A DNA stretch of 64,000 nucleotides from Sipunculus nudus (GCA_026874595.1 CM049309.1:6160576-6224575); one strand, 5' to 3'. Shown: positions 33,178 through 46,152, numbered from the stretch's first letter. The notes: generated by a model from the letters alone, not told the origin. Numbers and translations: made by a program.

Positions 33178-35940
33178 GAATTATTTAATAATATTTAGAA
33201 ATATCAGGTGTACAATGTGAATAAATAAAAAATATATATTTGCAGGATCGAACCTAATGAAATGTAGACTTTTTATTGAAGTTAGTCCCAAATCGGAGGA
33301 TGCCAGTGACAGTAATTTTAAGATGGTCAAAATTTAATTGTGTTTCAGAGAATTTAGAAATTTCGCAGCGAACGGTGAGTATACTGGATGAGTGCAGGGG
33401 CGGGGCGTTAGTGGCTTTTTATGGATAAATAAACCAATATTTTTTTTCATTGTTTACACATATATTGAAACTTATTTTGAATATTTTTACTATGTAATTT
33501 TCCATCTCAGTAGAGTAAGTATTGCTGAATATTGTTATAATGTTTGTAAATCAAGCCTGTTCTGTAATTTACATAAAACCCATGCGATTCATGATCTTTT
33601 TAAACTTAATTTTAAATACTTTAAAATGAATGACTATTATATGATTATTCTATATGATTACTATTCTTTCTTTGTTTTTCCAATGCCTCCTTTTGTTTCA
33701 CTGTTAACTCCATCTCCGGTCATGGTTTTCTTTTCATTGAAGAGATGGAAAACAAACATTTAAGTAAACAAACTTTTAAACGTATTTTTGTCAACCTGCA
33801 TAGTTGTTTTTGTATCTTATACCTTCATTAAATGTATGTTTCAACGTGTCACTGGCAAACGATGATAAAAATTTAAGATAACATCAATCCTTGGACTGTT
33901 TTTTTAAAGCTAATTTTAGAGGTTTTTATTGAAAGTACACGCATTAGAATGAAAACTGCTTCATGTAGGTTTCAAATATTTTAAACAACAATATTATAAT
34001 ACCTTCGTGGGTTAAAAATTACTATCAGTACTATCACACTTTTCTTGTTTCTAAGCCTGGACTATACAATTAATATATCTGAGATGGAGCATACTTAGAT
34101 ATATATTTTATAGGTTTAAATATGATTTCAGAATATTTTATAGAATTTGGACATTCTCATAATGTTTCGCACACATTCCGAAAAAAAATTAGATAATTTT
34201 AAAGAAATAAATAATTTGAAATATATAAATAAATAAACTTACAAACAAATAAACATGTAAATATTTATATATTTGTGGTGTCTACAGGGGATTCACACGG
34301 TATGTATAATCTATGATGCTATTTGATCAATTAATATTTATTTTTAAAATAATTTTTTTTTTTATATTTTTACATGTACTTTTATCCCTGTTTACCTTTA
34401 CTTACGAGCAACTATATGTATACATCATTTATATAGCTAAGTAATAAATAACTACTGAGAGCAATATTTGTAAGTTATAAATTAATTACTATTGATTACT
34501 ATAGGGTTACTTTCATTTATCTTATAATGCTATTCTTTGATTATGCAAAATTAATTTAAACTTATCAACACTTAGACAACAAGGAGTCTGATGCACCGGC
34601 CCTGTACATTTTTTAAAATTATTTATAAACACAGCAAGAAACTCTCAATTTCACTGACAAGGTAAACATAACCTTGAGAGCCCCCCTCCCACATTAGCGG
34701 ACTGGTGACATGTAACATTATTATGACGTCTGAGCTTTAGTAACAAAAAATCATGACAGCGTGTCTATAGAATTAAGTGTTTGATTAATACTCTGGAATG
34801 TTACCTCTATAAATCATTTACCCGAAAGGAGTTTGTCGTGAAAGAAGAGGTTGACGAGATCATTTGTTTGTTCCTGGTCAAAGATCAAACCAACCTTACG
34901 TAAAATATAACAGCCGTAACATTAGACTAGTAATGCAAATATTTTAGTTTTCTCAGATTAAATTATTATTTGATAATTTTAGTTACTGCATAATAAAGAC
35001 GATTCCATTCTTGATACATTAATAATGAGTTCTACCCACAAGCACAAGATGTTCGATCTGTGCGAAATTTAAGACAAGCATGTTATTCTGTTTTGTTTCG
35101 CACAGGCTGTATATTTTGCCGTTTTACAGGTAAAACCAGGTAAACGGCCGTTTGTGGGTTCGAACTGAGGTGAGTTAGAAGCCTGTTTTACATGATATGT
35201 ATAAAGAGCGTTATAGACTGCAAACATTGTATTGTTGCGTTATTGTACGTTGAGTAGGAGAGTGGATCTATATCTGTATTCTGATTGTTTAGTATTAATT
35301 AGGACCTGTACAGGTAGACGGACTCGGACACACCTGACCTGGGCCGAACACAATAATAACAACACTCCTCTGGCTTGAATTGAGCGACTATAGAATCACT
35401 CACGCACTGTCTTGGTCCTAGACATCAAGTCGTCAATATTTATAGTTTGTTCAATTGACGCATGTGCTTGCTCCACTCAACAGTGGTTTTAACTGTTGAT
35501 CAGCAGCATCTGTCAAAAACATAAATTATTTAGATATTAAATAATATTTTAAGTATCATTTGGTATTTAGTATCATTTGGTATTTTAATACCTAAATTTA
35601 ATACCAATAACATTTATTGGTGTCAACCAGTTTTTGGCACGTTCAGCTATTAAGACAAACATATGTTCTGTTAAAGTACTGAGTTTAAGTTTATCCTTTC
35701 CTGAACATATGTTAAATTAGATATACTTATGTGTGCTGTATATTATTGATTGGAAAATAGGTTTGTGTCCCATCTCAGTCTGTGAGATATCAGGAAATTT
35801 TAATTTTAGTTGCATATTTTAGTTTGAAATCTCAATGATACAGGCTAAATACTTAATGTTATCACAAATTATTTTTTATTTTTTATAGAACCATGTAAAA
35901 TATATCATTTCACTTTTCAGAAAAAGTTTAAAAGGCTTAT
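31142..35940. other. AT-rich intergenic DNA between the methyltransferase paralogues
   Basis: Low-complexity AT-rich sequence with (TA)n at 32187-32209 and 33135-33172, a GA-rich patch at 32310-32355, and a gggcgtacccagg fragment at 33008. Frames here are short and compositionally AT-driven. No exon or RNA gene is recognised. Confidence 0.6.
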
Positions 35941-36039
35941 CCTTGCGAAAATTGACACACTGGTTTTACAACAGTATAAGGGGTACACATAAACTGTTAA
36001 TCCAGAACAAAACATCCCTCTCTTGTTCATTCCATGACT

Positions 36040-37215
36040 CACTTTCATTCTCTGTCTGTCTGTCTGTTTCTCTCTCACACATACATACATGTGCTATCTC
36101 TATCTCACAGTCACACATTTACACAGTATCTAACATTCTTCTTCCTCACACTCACTCTATTAACATCCTCTCTCACATTTGCTCTATCCACTCTCTCTCA
36201 TTCTCACACTCACTCTATTCACTCCCTTTCACTCTCACACTCACTCTATTCACTCTCTATCACTCTCACACTAACTCTATTAATTCTCTCTCTCACTTTC
36301 TCACAGACATTCTATTCAATCTCTCTCATTCTCACACTAACTCTGTTCAATCTCTTTCACACTGTCTGACTCTCTTACACTCACTCTATTCACTCTCTCT
36401 CACTCTCACACTAACTCTATTCACTCTCTATCACTCTCACACTAACTCTATTAATTCTCTCTCTCACTTTCTCACAGACATTCTATTCAATCTCTCTCAT
36501 TCTCACACTAACTCTGTCAAATCTCTTTCACACTGTCTGACTCTCTTACACTCACTCTATTCACTCTCTCTCACTCTCACACTAACTCTATTCACTCTCT
36601 CTCTCACTAACTCTATTAACTCTCTCTCTCACTTTCTCACAGACATTCTATTCAATCTCTCTCATTCTCACACTAACTCTGTTCAATCTCTTTCACACTC
36701 ACTGACTTTCTAACACAAACTCTATTCACTCTCACTCTCACACAAACTCTATTCACTCTCACACGAACTCTATTCACTCTCTCTCTCACTCTCACACAAA
36801 CTCTATTCACTCTCTCTCTCACTCTCACACAAACTCTATTCACTCTCACTCTCACACAAACTCTATTCAATCTCACTCTCACACAAACTCTATTCACTCT
36901 CTCTCTCACTGTCACACAAACTCTATTCACTCTCTCTCTCACTCTCACACAAACTCTATTCACTCTCTCTCTCACACAAACTCTATTCACTCTCTCTCTC
37001 ACACAAACTATTCACTCTCTCTCTCACTCTCACACAAACTCTATTCCCTCTCTCTCTCACTCTCACACAAACTCTATTCAATCCCTCTCACTAACTCTAT
37101 TCACTCTCTCTCTCACATTGACTGTATTCACTCTCTCACACACTGGGTCTATTCACTCTCACACTCACTCTATTCACTCTGACTCTCTCAGTCTTTCACT
37201 CTTACTTTCCCACTT
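36040..37215. repeat. CT/CA-rich minisatellite, 1.2 kb, with about 175-bp higher-order units
   Basis: Short units such as ctctattcactctctctc and actctcacacaaa repeat throughout. In the left half, a block from tgtctgactctcttacac to ctgtt/ctgtcaaatctctttc recurs at about 36190, 36365 and 36535, giving three higher-order copies. The right half (36715-37080) is a faster 30-36-bp repeat. Long frames on both strands (Ser/Leu/Thr-rich or Arg/Val-rich) are artefacts. Confidence 0.9.
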
Positions 37216-39670
37216 GGCCTCTCATGCTCTTTGTTAATTTTTAATTACCTTTGTTGGACTATACTTCCTAATTATGTTCTGTTTTATCCTAATCCGTCCA
37301 TAATTTGAAGATTTGGGAGTGGTCCAAAAAGTGTTATTCCGCTATAAACGGTGCTGATACATTTCCCCTTGCCACCAAACTAACTCTTCAGGTACATTCT
37401 CATCTGGACGAAGTCATCGGAGTATTTTGTGTTGCAAACCAGTTGCATCCCTGCACCCTTATCGAACCCAGACAGGTTTATTATGTGCACTTACTTTAAA
37501 ACCCAGATGTGAGAAGTTGCACGACAAACTTATAGGTATATTTGCAATGTACACAGATAATGGGCTGTAGTACATATAATTTTCTAACATTTATATACAT
37601 ACTCAGATTCAGTTTTTGAGTTTTATAGTGTGTCTATTTTTACAAGAGTGTCATAACATACAGGAGTGGAAACTGATGGTAAATTGCTGTTGTCAAAAGG
37701 CTACTTTGGAGTAACATTACTGTCAAAGTGAATGGTGTAAAATAATCTGGAATATGCTTACTTTGCATTACTCTCATTGTAAGTCTTTATGTGTCTAGCA
37801 AATTATCTGAACAATTTTCAGTGAAAATGTTATTAAGGTCAGTTTACAAACATAAACAGCACTGAACAGGTGAAAACAGGTGAGTTTATCTTGTTTATAT
37901 TGTATAGTGTCTATATGCAGGGGATTACCATAGGAAAGTAATTAAGTTTCTATCAAGTTTCTTACTAGTGATCATGGTCACAAAATTGTGAGGGTCTCCA
38001 TATTTAAATTTATATGTACATGCATAATATATAAAAGAGAGAGAAAGAGGGAGGGAGGAAGGGATTTGTTTAATAAGATACATGTTAATCACATAACATT
38101 TTAAAATTTTAAACATTAGAAAATTAGAAATATATCCTGATATCAAAATGAAACCGACTTGTTTGAAAAAAAAATGTACAACATATTTACATGAGGATGA
38201 TACAGTATAGAAACATACCCTGACATTTTTGTTAGGAAAACTTAATGTTCAGACAGACTTGGTTTATAAATATTGGATTCACTATACATATTTTTACAGT
38301 ATAAATATTCTATATATATAATTTATAAGATAACAGTTGGTTGAAATTTAGTTTTTACAGTTTGTTTATAAATGTTTAAAAGAGGTGGCTAGCTATTTGT
38401 TAATATGATATATGAAACCTGAAGAATTGAAAGATAATGATATATAAATATATTCTGGTTTTAAATCATTCAAGATTAGAATAGGATTTAACTTTTTGTA
38501 TACCTTAAACTCAAACAAGTTTTTTAATCAATCAATGTGGTTTAATTCACACATTGAAATAAAGAGTAAATTAGCAATATATAAGAAATTGTATTGATTG
38601 TATCCATATTTAAGAGATTTGGACAGAGGTACATAATTCGCTTTCTGATTTAGATATACTAAGAATATTACCTTTAGTTTATAAAAGTCCAAAAAGGTAA
38701 TGGGACCCCTTTGAGGAAAGGTAAAATTTAAAAAGAAATTTTGAGAATCACTTTAGATTACCTGAATGTGTAGAAATTTTCTAGGGTCTGCTTTTATGAC
38801 TAGTTTCATAATTTGATGTATGTTTATGAAAACTGTCCTTGCATTGTTTTCTTTTGTTTTTATTTATGTGTATTTTCTGTCGCATTTGTCTTACATTTTG
38901 AAATATAAAACTTAAAAAAAAAATACTTTTGCTATATTACATATTATTGGTCATTGGGAACCAGATCGTTTATTTAGTTGTGCACTCTCTGTATTTTATT
39001 GGTTGTATTATTTCATGCACATATTTAGGACTGATCCTCTGGAATGTACACATTCTGTATCCGCGGTCCATAGAATATACGCATTCCATATTATGGCCAT
39101 TGTATGTATACATTTGATAGTTTGTCCTTTAAATGTAATCCTTCCACAGTCAGCCAAAAATTCTACCAACCTAATGTTTAATACATGTTAGTAGTTCATA
39201 CTTCAGCCAACAGGTGGCAGTGATGATACTTCTGATGTGCGTCGCTTTTTTTATATTGGAATTAATTTGTTCCTGCGCCACAAAGCAGACGAATAGAATA
39301 ATGTCATCACCATCACCGTACTATACATTCATCTTGGTTGTGGATCATCTCTGAAGATGTCTCATTGTTATAGCCTACCCCTGTTGTGCTTTTTCTTTGC
39401 CGTCATTATGAAATAATATATTTTATTCCAGCTGAATAAAATCTTGTTGTTCGATTTTATATATTATCAGAACTTACTCTAATAAAATAATTATTTATAC
39501 AAATTTTTAAACCTAATTCCTGTACATTTGTCTTATATTTTGAATTATACAACTTAAAAAAACTTGCTATATTATGGCTGATTCTTATTTGATTTAAACT
39601 GATCTTAGCGGAACTTTGCATTGATTATTCTAAATCAATGAATTTTTTTTCAGGTGTATTTTTTTTTTTA
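37216..39670. other. non-coding upstream of methyltransferase 2
   Basis: A repeat fragment at 37305-37495 (gagtggtccaaaaag) relates to 12690-12850. The rest is AT-rich with no recognised gene. A plausible 3' splice site for an untranslated leader exon (ttactttgcag) ends at 39678. Confidence 0.5.
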
Positions 39671-39718
39671 CTTTGCAGAGTAAAACGATAACTGTCAAGT
39701 CAAGGATGTGAGCCAGTT

Positions 39719-40789
39719 ATGATGACGTCAGTTAGAGACTTGTGGAGACTGGCGTCAAGCCGTCCTGTACTGGGGGTATGCTGCGCTGCTCTCTGCTTAA
39801 TCTGGTTTATATCAGTCTCAGACACCGGCGCTCACAGGAACGTCCCTGTCCATAAGGGGGCGGTAGCGCTCGAGGAGATACAAGATCACATGCGCGGGCA
39901 ACCTAGACCGGAGGTCTCAAATATAGAAGTTTATGACATCAGAAAACATATGGAATCGAAAATAAAATGCGTGTACATGCGCATAAACCCACCAACGCCG
40001 GTATGCTTGCACGACACCTGGCGGGATGAATATATCTCGCACGATCTCGAGGACACGGGATTATGGGAGCCCCACGTGCTTAAAGATTTCATTGAAGTTT
40101 TGATTCGAGATCATAGATTAGGGGTTGTTGACATTGGCGCCAATGTAGGCGTGTATTCTTTGGTAGCTGCCAGCATGGGACGCAGGGCTGTCGCAATAGA
40201 ACCCTTCACAGAAAACATATACCGAATTCACCAGGCAGCCCAAACTGGTCACTTGCAAAACAGAATTATTGTTTTACATAATGCAATATCAGATAGACGC
40301 GTAAAAGCTACTTTAAAACTACACGGCACTAACCAGGGCGACATACGTATCCGACACGGGGCCGAACCCTGCATTGGTTCCTGTCTGCCAACTGTTTATA
40401 CGATACTCCTTGATGACGTCATGGAGGTCATGACCTTTAATCACACAGTGATAAAAATAGATTCACAAGGGTTTGAGCATCGGACGTTCATGAGGGCTGA
40501 GAGGTTTTTAAGTGAAATGTCCGTCCCCTATATATTTATGGAGTGGCAACTGATGAGGGAACATTATGTCGCTCAAAATTATACATCAGAAGATAAAACT
40601 TTGGTTGACACAATGGTGAACTACTTGTTCCAGAAAAAGTTCCGGCCTTATAGTCTTGACACGATGGGCGCCAGTGCCCTTGACCCTCGTCAGTGGCACA
40701 CGTGGCCTCATGACGTCATATGGCGGAGACTTCCGACGGATAAAGAATACACAAGAATACTCAGAAACCATTTTCTCATTTGGCCATGA
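39719..40789 (+). CDS. type II membrane FkbM-family methyltransferase 2
   Basis: A single-exon frame of 356 residues, paralogous to 29957-31141 along the catalytic domain (shared VCLHD, WEPH, D-I-G-A-N-x-G-x-Y-S, N-Q-G, T-I-L-L-D-D, F-M-E-W, GHDV/PHDV landmarks). A membrane segment lies at about 17-33 (VLGVCCAALCLIWFISV). The SAM loop is VDIGANVGVYS (137-147) with EP at 161-162. The family motif reads KIDSQGFEH (246-254), where the paralogue and the family consensus have D-I/V-E-G, so an acidic Glu is replaced by Gln. A Cys pair CIGSC (218-222) and sequons at 241 and 287 are present. An in-frame TAA lies upstream, so the first of two adjacent Met codons is the earliest possible start. It may have a spliced leader exon ending at a cag at 39678. 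It is divergent from its paralogue, about 8.6 kb away. Confidence 0.93.
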   Translation: MMTSVRDLWRLASSRPVLGVCCAALCLIWFISVSDTGAHRNVPVHKGAVALEEIQDHMRGQPRPEVSNIEVYDIRKHMESKIKCVYMRINPPTPVCLHDTWRDEYISHDLEDTGLWEPHVLKDFIEVLIRDHRLGVVDIGANVGVYSLVAASMGRRAVAIEPFTENIYRIHQAAQTGHLQNRIIVLHNAISDRRVKATLKLHGTNQGDIRIRHGAEPCIGSCLPTVYTILLDDVMEVMTFNHTVIKIDSQGFEHRTFMRAERFLSEMSVPYIFMEWQLMREHYVAQNYTSEDKTLVDTMVNYLFQKKFRPYSLDTMGASALDPRQWHTWPHDVIWRRLPTDKEYTRILRNHFLIWP

Positions 40790-40808
40790 TTAAGTAAAAC
40801 TTAATCAT
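40786..40808 (+). other. perfect hairpin at the stop codon of methyltransferase 2
   Basis: ATGATTAAGT and ACTTAATCAT flank a 3-nt AAA loop. The left arm includes the TGA stop (40787-40789). In AT-rich DNA a 10-bp stem can arise by chance. No function is assigned. Confidence 0.6.
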
Positions 40809-40884
40809 GACCAGGTTTATATAAAGGGTCGTGTATTATTATGCATTATTTATGTTTATGCAAACACTCTTTTAAAATAATATT

Positions 40885-41185
40885 TAGAAATCTGCATTCT
40901 AAAGAATGCAAGCCTCTGTCATGGGGGGGGGGGGGGGGGGGTGGCTGTAGTGAGATCGCGTTTACATTCACTTATTCGGCCCATATTCCCTGGTTCGTTC
41001 GGGCATAAGTGAATGAACTTTTTAATTTATTAATTGTTAAAACATGTATAACAGGATAAAACCGGATCATGTGCGGGATCCGCTCTAAAATCTAATTGTT
41101 TGTCCATTGGCCGAGAAGTCCTGAAAATTTCCTGAGATACCGTTCATGATTGCGCGAGCTTTATTGTGAACAAAAACACCCACAA

Positions 41186-41217
<32 letters not shown>

Positions 41218-41250
41218 GGATGAACGCATACCCTCCTGACGAAGGCAATA
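40885..41250 (-). repeat. dispersed repeat family 1, minus copy with poly(G)
   Basis: Same modules as 5040-5420 in the same orientation: aaatctgcattctaaagaatgcaagcc (in two parts), poly(G) at 40925-40942, cattcacttattcggcccatattccctgg, gaaaatttcctgagat, a (CA)n tract (41180-41212) and an acgcataccctcctgacgaaggcaa terminus. It begins about 100 bp after the methyltransferase 2 stop. Confidence 0.7.
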
Positions 41251-41312
41251 AAACAACATACGAATTCATTAAATTTGGTCCTAAATATTGCGAGTCAAAT
41301 GCAAACGCTGCG

Positions 41313-41356
41313 AGGCGTGGCAGATACTGTGGCAGATACTGTGGCAGATACTGTGG
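41313..41356. repeat. 12-bp tandem repeat, about 3.5 units
   Basis: ggcagatactgt repeated head to tail. Confidence 0.9.
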
Positions 41357-41399
41357 TGAATACCTTGAGGTCCAGATGGTGAGAGCCTCATAAAACTGA

Positions 41400-44300
41400 T
41401 GGCATCGTCAGACATTTACTACGCACATTCCTTGCATGCAAACATTGGTAGTACGAATTAATAGACATTGTTTACCTAGTATTTTGTTTTCATATTCTGG
41501 TAATACACACCAAAGAAAGTGGGTCACAGAAGCTTTAGACAAACATTGTTATTATTAAATAAAAGGACATGTTTGTGTGGCAAAATAGTGAGTTTCCACA
41601 TCTTTTAGTTGAAGGAATTAGTAACAATGTTAATACGGGTTGTCTGGTGAGGGTAATGTTGATATATATGCATACTTACACATACTTTTTAAAAAAAAAA
41701 CAAATTGGACACTAGGTAATGTTTATACATTACCTAGGTCATGTTTATATAGTCTTATAAATGTCATAAATAATTTGATAAAAAATTTCAATAAAAATGA
41801 ATTACATCGGCTTTATTTTATTAATAAAGGGGTTTTATATGATGAAATTCTTTGTTGTTTGTCACTCGTACGTGAGAAGATATTGAATGAAATTGATTAC
41901 ATGTTTAGATGCATGTTTGAGAACTATAGGCAGGGTACAGTTTCTAATTGAAGTCGTGAATTATTGCGAAAACGTTCATCGGAGAGACAACTGGTGGCGA
42001 CTGGTGAGTGTGCAGAAAATGGATGGCAAATAGTTTCACAGGGCCCCGATAGGTGGCGCAGTGATTTAACTGGTACCAGGAATTAACACAAAACAAAATA
42101 CCCGCAACATTTAAGAAATGTGCATCGAGACGTAAATACCAATTTAGTAATGCAATATGTCAAAACTCATAGGTAGGGTTTGACACTGTTAGAGTGTGGT
42201 CTCCAAATGTTTGAACGCCCGCCATGCCAGTACGGTTGTGTTTGAACTTCGATATTTCTTTTAGATTATAACTTTTGGCATTTTTTGGGTAGGATAAGGC
42301 AAATTAACTTAAATATAAAGGATCAAGTATCATTCTTTTTTCACGTTCATTGCTGTCATGTTCAGGCTTTTTCAGAGAAGCAATCCATGCATTACATGAA
42401 GTATACATACATGTTCAGCCGGTATCTCGTCCACATGTCACCCAATATTGCAAATGTGGACCTCTTTACCGCTTACAGTTATTGATTTATAGTATATAAA
42501 CCTCGTAGTCTTTGGCTTAATATAGATATGACGCATCTATACACCTTGTGGCTTTTCGTAGGTTATTTCCACTTTCCGATTGGCAGATTGCAGCGTCCGA
42601 CCACTGTCTGTGGTCCTTATAACATTTCTGACATATTAAACATTTTATTTTTCATGCGCTTTGCTTGAACAGAGGAAGGAAATATCGCAAACAGTGTGCA
42701 TTGGTGGCGCCACCTATATTTTCTAAAAGACTAGTGTTATAGATTGTTACAGAGAACACACCGTGTTCAAGAGTTTCCGGCGTTCATTTTCTAACTTTCC
42801 AGAAAACAGAATACCTTCCGATTGTATTAAACTTTTTCATAAAAATAAATTTAACTTTTTGTAGCCGCAAGAGGTAACGTATATAGGAATATGCAGTTCT
42901 GTGTGGTAAAAAACGAGGTTATGTAGTGGGTTGTAGTGGCCCGGCCAAAATGGGTGGTTTTCTCCGGGTTCTCCGCTTTCTCCTCCAAAGATTACTAAAT
43001 CACCATTCCAAGCCATGGGTCCAGATGACTCGGATTCTAAAAAGATGGACTTGGACTCAAACCTCAAGGTCTTGACTTGGACAAGAGTAGCCAGGACTCG
43101 GATGGTGTAGACTGACTACATCACTGTTCACTCTTTCAAATGTGAACATACTTTTAGAGAAAATAATTTGAAGAGAATATATATACGTTAAACTTTTGAT
43201 TTTATCAATTTCTAAATATAAACTAGAAACAGCCAAAGAGGTGAAGATTCACGCGTAAAAAATGTTACAATTTCTCAGTGAGAAATAATAAAAAGTCGCA
43301 TGTTAAAAAAACAACAGAAAGCCGATAGATGGATGAACATTTTTATTAAATATAGTTTAGTTCGACTGCGCCGCGCCGTACACTAAATGACCATAGCATG
43401 GCACGTTATGAAAGACTTCTTTAACAATACTTACACCTGTGAGTGAAGAAGCCATTTTTCGTACCATATTAAGGTATATAGCATATATTTGCATTGTGAC
43501 TCAAATACAGGCTCCTTGTAAAATCTCCTTCGTGAAACTAACTAGTCACAGGAATGTGACACGTTTCAAAGTGAAATTGACAAGTGACAAAAATGTGTCC
43601 GATGAAACTGACGGCACAAAAAATGAACCAGTCGTGATTGAAACTGACGATTATCAGGAATGCGAAAGGCAAGTCGGAATATCAGACTGCATTAATATGT
43701 CAAATGACAGAAACTGACAACATTCCAGGGAATGACCAAGCTGAAAGAGACAAACGGAAGGAATGGGTGATTCACTAATTAGGTCATTCGTATCGAGGAA
43801 TGTACATTTAAATTTTTAGACAGGTCAAAGAATATGATTGCCATAAGTTGCGAGAAATAAGGCTGAGTGTATTTTAAATTTATTTTATTCAAAAGAATAT
43901 GAGTTTAAAGTATGTTAATCCATTTATTGATATTAACTGAGCAAACGTGCCAGTAAGAATTTGGATTACGCGAACTATGCTTACAATTTTAGCTACAAGT
44001 TATGCCTAATGCCTTAAACAATATGAAGTAAATTTTTTTTTTCATTAAAATTTAAGCCTCTATGGTATATGAAATTCCTTAACATTTTTGTTATATCTGA
44101 TTTTTGCCGAATTTATATATAGAAAAGTACAACATGCTTATAAAACGTTTTCATACACGTCCTATTTGGTAGTTTAAACTGTATTGAGAGAAAATGGAAT
44201 GACCTTGTAGACAAAGGTCTTTGAAAACGAATGTAATTGAAAGTTTTAACATTGGTATGAACCATGTGTGAATAAAGCAATACTTTCCAGAAGCAGTGGG

Positions 44301-44960
44301 ACTGTCACTGCTGCCACCTCATGGAGGCATATGAAACAAAGATAGGGCTTGTGCCTCTTGAGTTAACGTTTGCAAAACAAAAATCATAGTAGCTCTTTCT
44401 ATGTGAAATAGAGCTAATCTTACACCAAAAATTGTTCAGTAATGTAACCTTGAGAATTTATGATAAAACTAACAACCTCAGCCAGTTATGTTACGTTTTA
44501 ATGCATTTCTTTGCTTTCCGTATTATAATTGCATTAAAATCTTTCAGAATTCCAATTCGGTAAAACACGGGTCTCCCTTATCGGAGGGGAGAAATAATTC
44601 CGACATAATTCTGATGGGATTGGGCATGGCCAGGGAATATTAAATAGGATTGTTATGCCATGACGGAGGTGTGCGCTCTATTATACGCCATTCTAGTTCT
44701 AACTGTAACTGTCCGATCTACATGCTATGGAGGGGTATGGTGACTGCGACATCAGGTCAAGGATAGCCAATTGAAATACCCACAGAAGAGACAAATACTG
44801 TCCCCTCATCATCAGGATAATAATGTTTCATGTAAATAATCGATAAAAAGTAATTATGTTTCGTTTTTTATTTGCACTTGATAACATATTTTAAGAGTTA
44901 ATAATATTGATTATAATAATAAATAATACTCATGTTTAAATCAGTATAAGCTTATATTTT
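41400..44960. other. intergenic, no convincing gene
   Basis: AT-rich with a SINE-body fragment at 42925-42980 and scattered short frames that lack splice context or recognisable motifs. A frame at 41640-41951 and another at 43439-43717 were examined and not accepted. Confidence 0.5.
42920..42985 (+). repeat. SINE-body fragment
   Basis: gtgggttgtagtggcccg then tctccgggttctccg matches the module at 20140-20195. The tRNA-like head is absent, so this is a truncated copy or an unrelated element sharing the body. Confidence 0.5.
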
Positions 44961-45019
44961 TCATTTTATCGATAAAAGCACGTGTAAGCTTCTTGAAATA
45001 CTTAATATATTGTCTGAAT

Positions 45020-45077
45020 TTATATATATATATACATACATATAAATATAAATATACACACACATATATATATATAT

Positions 45078-45108
<31 letters not shown>

Positions 45109-45155
45109 ATATATATATATATATATAATATATATATATATATATAATATATATA
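45020..45155. repeat. TA/CA low-complexity tract with tandem (AT)n-aat units
   Basis: Alternating atat and acac stretches, then three atatatatatatataat units, producing several nested near-palindromes. Confidence 0.85.
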
Positions 45156-46152
45156 TTTGGTAATCAAGTTCAAATACAAATTTCGATTCCCTGCATTATA
45201 AGGCAACTATTAATAAACTGAATTACTTAAATTAATTTCAGAATTAGATGGTTTACTGCAAAACATCGCATTCAATTTCGCCAATATTCATTGTAAAATT
45301 GTCTCAATAGGAAAAGAAAGTGAAGATAATTGTGAAGACTAGTCAAGCTAAAGATCTCATTTTTCTGAAGAGGTTAAGCCGTTCAGTAATGACGATATAT
45401 AATTCGCTTTTTCATCATTTTAAATGAGAATATTAATGATTGGGTCGTGACATCACATATCGGAAAATCTCACATGCTATGAATATTTAATAGAAAAAAG
45501 CCTGAATTGATCGCTACCATGCTGTATGGGTGAACCAGGTACCACAAATAACCCAAAATATTATATCTGGTTTTTGCTGGTGTCACTTTTGGAAGCCCTA
45601 TGAGCTTCTTAGGTCAACTGGGCCTGCGTAGCTCAGTACTGTTTTTCAACCCACCTTGCGGACCAGACTAAATGTGTAATTTCCCCCACTGGAAAATTGA
45701 TAGCTGCATCTTTAAAGGAAAGCCGATGCGAGGCGCCAGGGACCTGGTGTCGTAAGGAAAAAAAAATAGTTTTGCCAATTTCCTTACTATCCGACGCCTG
45801 CGGCACTAGCGGTAATGAATGCTCGTGGTTCCAAAGCGAGGCTTGTCGCGAGCCCGGGTCGCTTTTGTTTACTTTTTGCTTTAACAACAGATGGAAGTAG
45901 GTCTTTGATTTGTGAAGTAATCGTGGATCACGAACAAGTCAGTCAGACACAGACGCCGGGCAAAAGCGCAAAGCTAGAAAGGAAATGTCGTCTGCTCTTA
46001 ATTTCCCATAATCCACCTGGATTACATATACATGGGCAGGGATTGTTCATTTCCTGTGGCGGTCTCTGCTGCCGTGTACATCCGCTCCTCCTACCGGCGG
46101 AAGAGGATACTACTCCTTTTAATTTCATGGCAAGATTGTTTGTGCACTGATT

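Noticed and set aside
35943-37002. A 256-codon Ser/Leu/Thr/His-rich plus frame and a 109-codon Arg/Val-rich minus frame
   Set aside because: Both are translations of the CT/CA satellite. The repetitive composition explains the lack of stops.
41640-41951. 103-codon plus frame, AT-rich
   Set aside because: No motif, no splice context and composition like the surrounding intergenic DNA.
43439-43717. 92-codon plus frame rich in Lys, Thr and Asp
   Set aside because: Short loosely repeated words (gaaactgac, gtgacaaaaatg) suggest a degenerate repeat. No family resemblance seen.
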